Below are positions 1-8,486 of a stretch of DNA of 39,591 nt, piece after piece. The stretch spans positions 1 to 39,591 of the forward strand of contig NZ_AYMP01000071.1 in the NCBI RefSeq assembly GCF_000633515.1, in the 5' to 3' direction. Origin of the DNA: Morganella morganii H1r. GTDB taxonomy: Bacteria; Pseudomonadota; Gammaproteobacteria; Enterobacterales; Enterobacteriaceae. Within the stretch, counting starts at the first letter, position 1. Every line of letters begins with the position of its first letter. The position numbers were made by a program, and so were the translations under genes. The notes under the pieces were generated by a model that did no database searches, was not told the DNA's origin, and was given only the letters and a program-made list of their open reading frames with translations.

Positions 1-135
1 TCGGTTCCGGTGTTGTCGGCCCCGGTGTTGTCGGTTCCGGTGTTGTCGGTTCCGGTGTTGTCGGTTCCGGTGTTGTCGGTCCCGGTGTTGTCGGTCCCGG
101 CGTCGTAATACTTGGCGTCGTAAAGTCCGGAGTGG
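1..135 (-). repeat. 15-bp in-frame tandem repeat coding PTTPE/PTTPG
   Basis: Seven near-identical 15-base units occupy 1-105 (plus-strand unit TCGGTTCCGGTGTTG), followed by two decayed units at 106-135. Four of the seven are identical and the others differ by one to four bases. In the vgrG frame each unit encodes Pro-Thr-Thr-Pro-Glu or Pro-Thr-Thr-Pro-Gly. The array reaches the window edge, so the true copy number is unknown. The unit length is a multiple of three, so copy-number change would keep the frame. Confidence 0.95.
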
Positions 136-2386
136 TCATTGTAAACGTCGGTGGCGGCGTAATTGGTGGTACCGGAATCACCGGGAAGATGATGAATCCC
201 GGTAGTCCCGGTATTGCCGGTGCCGCGATCGCTACAGGGCTACCCGGCTGAGTACCGAATCCACGGGCATGCGCATTATCACCAGGGTTAATGTATGTAT
301 TACAGCCGTCAAGAATCAGGCTGTCTTTAGCCTTGATCTTAATTTGATCTGCAGTAATCACCAGGCATCCCACACAACCGATAGCCAGTTCACCACCGGC
401 TGTCAGAGAGAATGCACCACCGACGCCCATCTGCATTGCACCGCCGACCGCAACCGAATGGTAACCACCGACGTTAGTGGAATAAGCACCACCCACGTTA
501 ATAGCATATGCACCGCCCACGTTATACGAGCTGGCTGCCGCGATATTCATGGAATAGGCAGCACCATATATCCCGCTGAAGGCACCGCCGATAACAACAG
601 AATCCGACAGACCAACAATACGGGAGGCCGTACCGACGACATCCTGGGAGAAGTTAGCACCCACAATCTGGCTGCTGTTAGCCCCGACCATACTGCTCTT
701 GTTCACCCCGACCGTTTCACTGCGGTTAACACCGATAGTAGAGTCCGAGCTCACACCGATAGTCTGGGAATGATTGACCCCGATAAGCTGAGTTTCGTTC
801 AGTTTGGTCACACGGGACATATTTCGTTCCGCCTGCTCCCAATACTCTTCCAGCCCCGGTTTGTCATCAAAACGGATACCGTTGTAGTTGGTTTTACCGC
901 CGCCGATGGTACGGCTGATTAAACCACTCTGTGTACGGTTTGCCGGCAGATCCCACGGTGGTGGTGTCGCGTTATTGTACAGACTGCCGATAATCATCGG
1001 ACGATCCGGATCCCCGTGCAGGAAATCCACAATCACTTCCTGACCAACGCGCGGAATGTAGATACCGCCGTAGTTATCCCCGGCCCATGACTGCCCTACA
1101 CGGATCCAGCAGGAGTCGGCATCCGTATTTTTACCGTAGCGATCCCACAGGAAGCGGACTTTGACCCGGCCGTATTCATCAGTCCAGACAGTCTCACCCG
1201 GCGGTCCGACAACCAGTGCAGTTTGCGGGCCGTGTGTGAACGGCTTGGCGATAGTCTGTGGTGGCCGGAAAATTTTTGTTGTCGGCTGCACAACAAAACT
1301 GGTGTAGATGCTGAAATCATCACTGTCAGACTGCTGGTTAATTTCAGTAGCCCGGAGCTGATTTGAAATCACCAGATATTCACGGTTTGCTTTGGATTGC
1401 GGGTAATTTGTCAGTGTAAAGGTCGTACCACATACAACAGACCGGATTTCACCGGAACCCACAGCACGGGCGCCCAGACACCCCTGTTCCTCACTGCGGA
1501 CACGCGCCAGGAATTCCCCTACTGACGGATCATCATAGTCCCCCGGCCACTGATACTGCTCATACTCATTAAAGTTGGTTTTACGCGGCTTTTTATCCAG
1601 CGCGGAGATATCAGCACGGGATTTTTTAAAGTCATAATCCGATGTCAGCCACTGCCCTGACGTAATCGTTTCCTGAGCACCAAACTGATCGATATATTCC
1701 TGACCATCTTTCGGCTTATCAGACTCATACCGTAATGTATGATACGCCGGACTGAATGTACGTTTATGCGCCCCGACATGGTCAACAAGTACCAGACGAT
1801 TCTTCAGATCAGAATGTTCATAGAACCAGTAAATGCCCCATTCTTCCATCAGACGCTGGATGAAATCGAAATCGGTTTCACCATACTGAACCTGAAAGTC
1901 AAGCGGCGGATAAATCGCAGATAAACGCTTTTCAATCGGAAAATGGTAATCAGATAAAACTTCATCAATAATATCGACGACTGATTTCTGCTGGAAAATC
2001 TTATAATCAGAAGTCAGTGTCGTCAGATTCAGCCACGGACGTACGATAAATTCATACATCGCCTGATTTTCATCTCTGCCGATAAAACGGGCGCGCTCAA
2101 CAAGTCCCGTAATCTCTCTGTGTCCCTTACCGGAACCCCGTTCAGTTTCCAGTCCGTTACCATCCAGTTCGATAATAACGGTCATCTGCTGCCCGATGAA
2201 TTTTTTCAGATCAAGGTTTGCCGCAACCTGCCACGGAATGGCCGGGTTTGCGGGTGTTTTCGCAACCACCTTGTACTGATACAACGCTGACAGGGCTTCC
2301 TCGCCCTCCAGTGTTGATATTGCCAAGCCCGGCTCACCTGCTAATTCCGGCATTGCCGAGCAATATAACGTTAATGTTCGAGGCAT
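1..2386 (-). CDS. vgrG: T6SS spike protein VgrG (TssI), 3' end off the window, with Pro/Thr-rich repeat tail
   Basis: VgrG trimers form the spike that caps the Hcp tube and carries effectors. The frame opens at ATG 2386 (MPRTLTLYCS) and stays open for 795 codons to the window edge, so no stop is seen. The N-terminal two thirds match the Vgr fold: a gp27-like part, then a gp5-like OB region (WTDEYGRVKVRFLWDR, then WAGDNYGG and the HGDPDRPMIIGSLYN motif), then a glycine-rich beta-prism of repeated VGV/VGG units at about residues 520-690. A normal VgrG would end soon after. Here a Pro-rich segment begins near residue 712 and turns into tandem PTTPE/PTTPG units that run off the window, so an effector or adaptor domain may follow. 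It is the last visible gene of the minus arm, 50 bases after the unknown gene at 2437. The family call is secure; the tail function is unknown. Confidence 0.95.
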   Translation of the reverse strand, partial: MPRTLTLYCSAMPELAGEPGLAISTLEGEEALSALYQYKVVAKTPANPAIPWQVAANLDLKKFIGQQMTVIIELDGNGLETERGSGKGHREITGLVERARFIGRDENQAMYEFIVRPWLNLTTLTSDYKIFQQKSVVDIIDEVLSDYHFPIEKRLSAIYPPLDFQVQYGETDFDFIQRLMEEWGIYWFYEHSDLKNRLVLVDHVGAHKRTFSPAYHTLRYESDKPKDGQEYIDQFGAQETITSGQWLTSDYDFKKSRADISALDKKPRKTNFNEYEQYQWPGDYDDPSVGEFLARVRSEEQGCLGARAVGSGEIRSVVCGTTFTLTNYPQSKANREYLVISNQLRATEINQQSDSDDFSIYTSFVVQPTTKIFRPPQTIAKPFTHGPQTALVVGPPGETVWTDEYGRVKVRFLWDRYGKNTDADSCWIRVGQSWAGDNYGGIYIPRVGQEVIVDFLHGDPDRPMIIGSLYNNATPPPWDLPANRTQSGLISRTIGGGKTNYNGIRFDDKPGLEEYWEQAERNMSRVTKLNETQLIGVNHSQTIGVSSDSTIGVNRSETVGVNKSSMVGANSSQIVGANFSQDVVGTASRIVGLSDSVVIGGAFSGIYGAAYSMNIAAASSYNVGGAYAINVGGAYSTNVGGYHSVAVGGAMQMGVGGAFSLTAGGELAIGCVGCLVITADQIKIKAKDSLILDGCNTYINPGDNAHARGFGTQPGSPVAIAAPAIPGLPGFIIFPVIPVPPITPPPTFTMTTPDFTTPSITTPGPTTPGPTTPEPTTPEPTTPEPTTPGPTTPEP

Positions 2387-2436
2387 ATTCACACCTAATT
2401 GGTTTGATACAAATCAAATTTGTATTAAGTACATAA

Positions 2437-3093
2437 TTAAACGGAGACATCCGTGTTTCTGATATCTGTCTTAATTGAGTCTAAAATGTTTCCCTGCCGA
2501 TTCAGACGCCATAGCCAGGCAGAGTCAAAAGACTTAATACAATGAGGCCAATTCATCCATGGCATCGCGCTAACTCCTCCATTGTCATTGATATTACAAT
2601 CCGTATACGTCATTTCAGATACCAGAACGTCCAAATTGTTCTTAAACTGAAATCCGGGTTTCAGGAGTACTGATTCCCACAGCGGAGAGTAATATCGTTG
2701 CAGCGACGTAACCCAGTTTCTTAATTTCTTTTCATCAATCACACAATTTTCATTTTCAATATGAAATGAAATTATCCGTGAACACCAGAAAATAACATTT
2801 GATGCTGTACTCAGATGTTTTATCGTCCATTTATCCGTTGCCTTTGTGTACAGAATCACGCATTTATCATCACTGAGAAAACTGAAAGCACCGAGATAAA
2901 ACTCGTCTTTCTTTTCTGATACCGGTACAACAAAGCACCACGGGAAATGTTCTGTAATCACTCTGCTGTTAAGCGATTGATTGATATTTAACTGGCTGCA
3001 CTGGCGGATAACATGCTGAATTACGTGATTACCCTTAATTCTTTTTCTTCCTGAACCATTTCCCAATCCTGAGAAAATTGTCTTTATTTTCAT
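2437..3093 (-). CDS. Unrecognised 218-aa protein between tssM and vgrG
   Basis: I do not recognise this family. The start used is ATG 3093 (MKIKTIFSG); it has only a weak ribosome site. No signal peptide or membrane segment is evident. The N-terminus is basic (GSGRKRIKG), the middle is mixed beta-like and aromatic-rich, and the C-terminal third carries a Trp-rich stretch (PWMNWPH, then SAWLWRLNRQGN). It lies 105 bases after tssM and 50 bases before vgrG on the same strand, so it is probably co-transcribed. Many loci have tagF next to tssM, but the usual TagF N-terminal GFYGK signature is missing. The sequence is AT-rich (19 G+C in the 60 bases from 2761), unlike tssM, which suggests later acquisition. 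A VgrG-linked adaptor, effector or accessory protein are all possible. Confidence 0.6.
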   Translation of the reverse strand: MKIKTIFSGLGNGSGRKRIKGNHVIQHVIRQCSQLNINQSLNSRVITEHFPWCFVVPVSEKKDEFYLGAFSFLSDDKCVILYTKATDKWTIKHLSTASNVIFWCSRIISFHIENENCVIDEKKLRNWVTSLQRYYSPLWESVLLKPGFQFKNNLDVLVSEMTYTDCNINDNGGVSAMPWMNWPHCIKSFDSAWLWRLNRQGNILDSIKTDIRNTDVSV

Positions 3094-3198
3094 AATAAGC
3101 AGCCATTTATCAATATAAGGAAATCGCTCTGATAATTAATAGGAAAAGTCCACAATTAAATAAGTAAACGAATATTCTTAATTATAAATACTTATTTC

Positions 3199-6100
3199 TT
3201 AGATATTTACCGGGCACTTGAAACTCTTCAGCATTTTATTCACCGGTTTACCTTTATAATTTAATCCGTTGATATTTATACTGACATTTTGATCACCCAG
3301 CCGGTAAATCAGCGTCTGTTTAGCCGCAGATATATTTTTTTGTTCGCCCGCCATATCCATCCAGTGCAGCAGCGTCCATTCACCCATCAGCACGCGCTCT
3401 TCGGTATTTTCTGAATTATCTGCGGAAACGGCATTCATTGTGATCGTATTTTCGGTATCCTGCACCGGCCATTTAAATGATTTAGGCCAGACTGGTCCGT
3501 GTTTGTAAGTCAGTGCTGTTCCGTTAATATTAATACCAAACTGCAAAATCCGCGGCGACAATGCCGGGATACTTGCGCTAAAACTGAAAGAAACATTCTC
3601 ACTCATCCCGTTACGAAAAAAGGCTTTTTTGATCTCCCGGGCCTGTTCGAAAAAACGCAGCACCTCCCGGTCTTCATTTCCGCGCAGATCTTCCCGTTTA
3701 TAGCGCCATGGCGACACACTGGTATCCACCAGTTTTTCCAGGTTCTCTTTATAGTAAGCGTCCACTATACCGCCGGGCCCGAAGAAAACTTCAAACTCCT
3801 CAAGGCTGACTTCCTCTTCGCTGTCCGCAAAGGGATAGCTGCCCTGAAAAGAGGCGACACACATGTCGCCTAATTCCGTTTTAACTGCTTCATTCGTTTG
3901 CAGTGTGAACTGCTGACTGAGCTTTACGGATATTCCTCCCAGCAGCGGCATAATGATAGCCTTAAGTGGTGCAGGCCAAAGCCGGGACTCCGCTTTCAGA
4001 CGTTTTTCCGCTTCTGACGGGTAAGGCAGCGCGCTGCCGTCCTCCATTGCTGATTCCGTGATCACCAGATAATTGTGCTGATCCCCCAGCATACTGATGA
4101 TTTTATTCAGTCCGTTATCAGCACCCTGTCCCGCCTGAATCCTCCGGTTTCCCGGCTGTGGTGACGTATCCAGATTGATTAAGCGGTGCAGTGCCGAAAA
4201 ACGGCGATCCACATTGTCATACAGGATTTTTGTTTCCCGTTGCGACAGTGCTTCCTTCACCGTCTGAATATCTTTCAGGTTACGGGTGACCGACCCCAGA
4301 CGCCCGGTTGTCAGATTCCGGCCGGCCTGGGTTTTGGACAGATCCGGCAGTTCCGATTCCTGTTTCGCGAAATCAACAGATAACGCGGTTTCATGGCCGA
4401 TCTGTGTAATCATATCAATCAGCGGTGAATCCGGCGCACTGAGGATTTGCAGAGCGTACATATCAAACGTGGTATCATTTCCCACCGCCGCATCCGGCAC
4501 AATTTTCTTCAGCTGAATGCCGTTGAGGAACTGATTCCAGACTGCCACATATTCCTGAAGATAGAGTTTCAGTACCGCTTCTTCTGTCTCCGTCATATAA
4601 AAGCCGTCCAGCTGTTTGATATCGGCCGGCCGGGCTTCACTTTTCTGCCCGGTGATCCAACCGTCCTCTCTCTGGATATTTTTTACATAATCAGTCAGTT
4701 TTTTTTTAAAAACCTGATGATACCCGGCATTAGTGAAAATGCCGGGAATACCGTTCAGTGCCAGTGACTCATCACTGATTTCCAGAATACTGCCCAACTG
4801 GTCACCTGCCAGTTTGTTCAGTGTTATATTTTCAGGCGCCTCCGTCATCGCCTGTTCTTTAACTTTCTGGTACAGGCGAGAGGCTAACGGCTTTTTTTGC
4901 AGAACCACACGCGCGGCAGCCACAAGGCGGTCATTAATCTCAGGGTTATACTGGCTCCACTGCGGATCGTTAAACAGCTCTTCCAGGTGAGAAACAAAGA
5001 CAATGGTCTGACCGTAGTTTTCAATCATCCGGTTTGCCTGTGCTTCTTCAGTCAGCGTTTTAATCAGGTAATCTTTATCAAATTTCCCTTCGCCGTGCAG
5101 CATCAGATAGGTTTTCAGTTTGTCGTAAATGGCATCCGAATCATCCGCCGTTACGGCGTCAAACAGGGACTTTTCAGCCATCCGCTCCAGTGAGAACAGC
5201 ATCCAGCGTTGCAGGAAATACTGATAAATCTTGTCTGATTCCTCACGGATATCAAAACCGACGTACAGGCCGTAACGGTAAGACAGACGCGGATCTTTAA
5301 AGTCAAACACGCCCAGTACCGGAATATCCTGAGTCAGTGAGAGCATCTTCGCCAGCAGGCCGTCACTGTTATTTTCCAGATACTCATCCAGTACCGTTGA
5401 CACCTGCTCCACTTTCACCGTTGCATCATCGAGATAGTTCCGGTTGTTGTGATAACTGATCACCAGTGCATAACAGAGCCAGACCGTCAGCAGAATCGTC
5501 AGCAGATGACCGGCCAGTGTCTGGAAGCGGTACTTGGCGGTCAGCGCCAGATTGTAACGCACCAGATTGCGGTCACGGATAAAGTTTTCAAACAGCTGTT
5601 TCAGGAAGAAATGCTTACCGTTGACGGTTTCCTGAACCAGACGATCTTCCGTATCCTCGGCTTTGTCAGTAACCACATCCCCCAGGCTGTTTGCCATATC
5701 CCGCCATTTCTGAACAATGGTGTTCGGGTTAAGCAGAGACTGCATGGTTGACTGCGTGCTGCTGGCAAAATAGATGCCGCGCAGTGAGGTATACTTCTGT
5801 GTATCATCATAACGGGACGGCGAGAACACGTTCTGACCGAACTCTGTGATAGAGTCCGCCAGTAACCGGAAATCCTGCGGCAACTGATACATGCGTTTAC
5901 GCGTGGTAACATCATATTCATCCAGCATACGCGCGGTCATGTCTTTATCGAGACGGCTTTCCAGCGAGGATAACTCATTGCGCAGCACATCGCGGATCTC
6001 GACAATCGCATCGGATTTTTTCTTTTTCTCACCAAACGGCAGGGTAAAACCCCAGATCTGATCGCGCTCTTCCACCGTCAGCGAGCGGAAGTATTCATCA

Positions 6101-7107
6101 AAACCTGACACCATATCCATCTTGGTGATCATCACATACACCGGGAAACGCACCCCTAACTCATGGCGCAGCATATCCAGTTGTGTTCTGAATTTTGATG
6201 ATAACGCATACAGCTCTTTCTTATCTTTCCCCATCAGGTCAGTCACCGGGATGGTGACCACCACACCGTTGAGTGATTTCAGCGGACGGTTTTTCTTAAT
6301 CGCCTTAACCAGTGCTTCCCACTCACCCGCATTTTCATCTGATTCATCGATGTATTTACCGGAGGTATCAACAAAAATAGCTTCGTTGGTAAACCAGCAT
6401 TCACAGTTTGCGGTTGGTGTACTGTCACGGGAAACGCGCAGCAATTGTTCCGGTAACGGAAATTCCTGACCTGATGACAACACCGCAGTCGTTTTACCGG
6501 CGTCCTTCGGACCCAGCATCATGTACCACGGCAGATCGTAAACCACCTTTTTCGGACGCCAGAAATGACTCCAGCGGGAAATTTTACGGCCGGTATGCGC
6601 CACATAACGGGCCGCATTATTGATAACGGCGACAACTTCCCGGTAACGCTCAGTAGCACGGACCGGATCAATGCTGCTTTTCTTAAAAAAGCGATCCAGC
6701 TTTTCCGGGTTGTAACGCAGCATGGAGATCAGCAGCCAGACACAGTACAGCAGTGTCACCAGCGTAATGACCCCGATAACAATCAGGCGCGGTGTGGTTT
6801 CCTCAAACGGATAGGACTCCCCGAGCAGCAGATAGGGCGAGAAAACCCAGAATGTCACGCAGAGTGTCAGTACCGCGAGCAGAAAACAGGGAACACGGCA
6901 CCAGAGTCCGATAAAAATAACAGCCAGCAGAACAATGAAGATGATCCGCGGTACAGCGTCTTCAAGCGGACGGATCTCACCATAGCCGAATGTCGGTCCC
7001 AGGTACCATATGATGGCGGCTGCTAATAAAAAGAAAAGAAATATCAGAAATCTTTTTAAAAACCGCAGTGCAAATGTTCGATTCCAGAATGACATTTTAT
7101 AACTCAC
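3199..7107 (-). CDS. tssM: T6SS membrane-complex protein TssM (IcmF family)
   Basis: TssM is the inner-membrane scaffold that joins TssL and TssJ and spans the periplasm. The 1302 residues show N-terminal membrane segments at roughly 19-36, 53-70, 72-92 and 107-129. A cytoplasmic P-loop domain follows, with Walker A GPKDAGKT at 199-206, DTSG at 247-250 and a TKMD guanine-type motif at 328-331. A last membrane span lies at 531-551, followed by a long periplasmic region to the C-terminus. Length is usual for the family (about 1100-1300). The start could be GTG 7107, whose GTGA overlaps the tssL stop and suggests translational coupling, or ATG 7095 four codons later. The N-terminal membrane region looks duplicated: GEIRPLEDAVPRIIFI resembles GESYPFEETTPRLIVI. 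Confidence 0.97.
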   Translation of the reverse strand: MSYKMSFWNRTFALRFLKRFLIFLFFLLAAAIIWYLGPTFGYGEIRPLEDAVPRIIFIVLLAVIFIGLWCRVPCFLLAVLTLCVTFWVFSPYLLLGESYPFEETTPRLIVIGVITLVTLLYCVWLLISMLRYNPEKLDRFFKKSSIDPVRATERYREVVAVINNAARYVAHTGRKISRWSHFWRPKKVVYDLPWYMMLGPKDAGKTTAVLSSGQEFPLPEQLLRVSRDSTPTANCECWFTNEAIFVDTSGKYIDESDENAGEWEALVKAIKKNRPLKSLNGVVVTIPVTDLMGKDKKELYALSSKFRTQLDMLRHELGVRFPVYVMITKMDMVSGFDEYFRSLTVEERDQIWGFTLPFGEKKKKSDAIVEIRDVLRNELSSLESRLDKDMTARMLDEYDVTTRKRMYQLPQDFRLLADSITEFGQNVFSPSRYDDTQKYTSLRGIYFASSTQSTMQSLLNPNTIVQKWRDMANSLGDVVTDKAEDTEDRLVQETVNGKHFFLKQLFENFIRDRNLVRYNLALTAKYRFQTLAGHLLTILLTVWLCYALVISYHNNRNYLDDATVKVEQVSTVLDEYLENNSDGLLAKMLSLTQDIPVLGVFDFKDPRLSYRYGLYVGFDIREESDKIYQYFLQRWMLFSLERMAEKSLFDAVTADDSDAIYDKLKTYLMLHGEGKFDKDYLIKTLTEEAQANRMIENYGQTIVFVSHLEELFNDPQWSQYNPEINDRLVAAARVVLQKKPLASRLYQKVKEQAMTEAPENITLNKLAGDQLGSILEISDESLALNGIPGIFTNAGYHQVFKKKLTDYVKNIQREDGWITGQKSEARPADIKQLDGFYMTETEEAVLKLYLQEYVAVWNQFLNGIQLKKIVPDAAVGNDTTFDMYALQILSAPDSPLIDMITQIGHETALSVDFAKQESELPDLSKTQAGRNLTTGRLGSVTRNLKDIQTVKEALSQRETKILYDNVDRRFSALHRLINLDTSPQPGNRRIQAGQGADNGLNKIISMLGDQHNYLVITESAMEDGSALPYPSEAEKRLKAESRLWPAPLKAIIMPLLGGISVKLSQQFTLQTNEAVKTELGDMCVASFQGSYPFADSEEEVSLEEFEVFFGPGGIVDAYYKENLEKLVDTSVSPWRYKREDLRGNEDREVLRFFEQAREIKKAFFRNGMSENVSFSFSASIPALSPRILQFGININGTALTYKHGPVWPKSFKWPVQDTENTITMNAVSADNSENTEERVLMGEWTLLHWMDMAGEQKNISAAKQTLIYRLGDQNVSININGLNYKGKPVNKMLKSFKCPVNI

Positions 7108-8486
7108 AGATAGGTAACATAAACGACAACGCGACGGTTAAGCGCACGCCCTTGTTCATCTTTATTACTGCTGACCGGTTGTGAAGCCCCCATGCCTTTT
7201 GTCTCAATTTCCTGCGCCGGGATCCCCGCTTTCACAAAGAAGTCCCCCACAGATTCAGCACGTTTCAGCGAGAGCTCCTCGTTACTGGCAAATTTGGCCC
7301 GTCCGATAGGCACGTTATCCGTGTGTCCGGCAATGACCACCTTACCGTCAACACGTTTCACTTCATCCGCCACACGGGTGAGGATTTTGTCCATTTCAGG
7401 TTTGACTTCTTTACGGCCTGAAGGGAACATCGCATCACCACGGAACGTCACAATACTCTGCGGACCACTTTCATCCACCTCAACCAGTCCTTTGGCAATT
7501 TCATCTTTGAGCAGGATAGCCAGACGTAATTTCGGTACACTGACGGCAAGCTGAGTATGTTTCAGCTCGCCGTGTTTCAGCGCCGCAACCCGGTCATTAA
7601 ATTCCCCGAGATCGGCAGAAAGCCAGTATTTAAAGACGGAAAACAGGCTGATCAGAATAAATGCGCAGATAATCAGGGAAATACGCACCGGCAGATATAT
7701 CCGGCGCACCTCATGGTCTTCCTGGGTCACTGTCGCATTCGGTGATAATGCCGCCGGCACAGAGTCACGGGTACTCTGCTGTAATGACAACAGGCGCTGG
7801 CGGATTTTATTCAGCTGGCGATCACCGTTTTCGATGATGCTGTAACGGCCTTCAAACCCGAGTCCGAGAATACGGGACAAAATATCCAGCACATCGGTAT
7901 ATTCCTGCGGGTTCATGGACAAACGGCCGATCAGCAGAAAGAATTTGTTCCCCCCGTCGTTATCCCCTTCAAAGTGGTTCAGCAGGTTACTCTGCGACCA
8001 GCCGGACGCCAGCCCCCATGCTTTGGAGTGGATGGATTCATCAATCGCGGTACAAATGGCATAACGGATAATGGCCATTTTCTGCCACGGGATACTCACC
8101 GCATCACACACGGCAGTAAAAGTGGCAATTTCGTTTTTCAGACTCTTTTTGAGGATCTCCACCTGTTTCAGGTCAGCGACCTGTTCAGGCAGTTCACTGA
8201 GTGCCCGCAGCAGCGGCTGTACCGCCTCAAGTAACGGATCTTCCGCCCGGCTGACACGCTGAATCCGGGCCTGAATACTTTCACTTTTAATTGCAAGATC
8301 ACGGTAATCAATTTCATCCTTACCCAGCGGATCACTGTCCAGCGGAGCAAAGAAACTGCCGTCATCATGCAGAAAAGCCCCCATTGACTGGGGGGACTGC
8401 TCTGCCTGATGATCCGTCAATGCGCCGTCAGGACCTTTTTTGTCCTGATCGTCATCATCACCGTAATTGTCATTGAACAGGTTCAT
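7104..8486 (-). CDS. tssL: T6SS protein TssL (DotU domain fused to OmpA-like peptidoglycan-binding domain)
   Basis: TssL is the inner-membrane partner of TssM and TssK. An acidic N-terminal tail (DNYGDDDDQDKKGPDG) precedes the cytoplasmic DotU domain at about 75-230, with the family pattern AICTAIDESIHSKAWG. One membrane span (PVRISLIICAFILISLF) lies near 265-285, and a C-terminal OmpA-like domain near 340-460 has the motif IAGHTDNVPIG and NRRVVVYV. TssLs of this kind anchor the complex to peptidoglycan. ATG 8486 is preferred because a strong GAGGG site precedes it and the TAATG overlap with the tssK stop couples the two. The longer TTG start at 8504 would lie inside tssK and has no comparable site. 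The gene overlaps tssM by four bases. Confidence 0.96.
   Translation of the reverse strand: MNLFNDNYGDDDDQDKKGPDGALTDHQAEQSPQSMGAFLHDDGSFFAPLDSDPLGKDEIDYRDLAIKSESIQARIQRVSRAEDPLLEAVQPLLRALSELPEQVADLKQVEILKKSLKNEIATFTAVCDAVSIPWQKMAIIRYAICTAIDESIHSKAWGLASGWSQSNLLNHFEGDNDGGNKFFLLIGRLSMNPQEYTDVLDILSRILGLGFEGRYSIIENGDRQLNKIRQRLLSLQQSTRDSVPAALSPNATVTQEDHEVRRIYLPVRISLIICAFILISLFSVFKYWLSADLGEFNDRVAALKHGELKHTQLAVSVPKLRLAILLKDEIAKGLVEVDESGPQSIVTFRGDAMFPSGRKEVKPEMDKILTRVADEVKRVDGKVVIAGHTDNVPIGRAKFASNEELSLKRAESVGDFFVKAGIPAQEIETKGMGASQPVSSNKDEQGRALNRRVVVYVTYL

Noticed and set aside
1-135. Possible CRISPR array
   Set aside because: Units are 15 bases, head to tail without spacers, and are in frame with vgrG.
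269-922. A 217-codon open frame on the plus strand
   Set aside because: It is antisense to the repetitive beta-prism part of vgrG; its His/Thr-rich translation is what the VgrG repeats give on the other strand.
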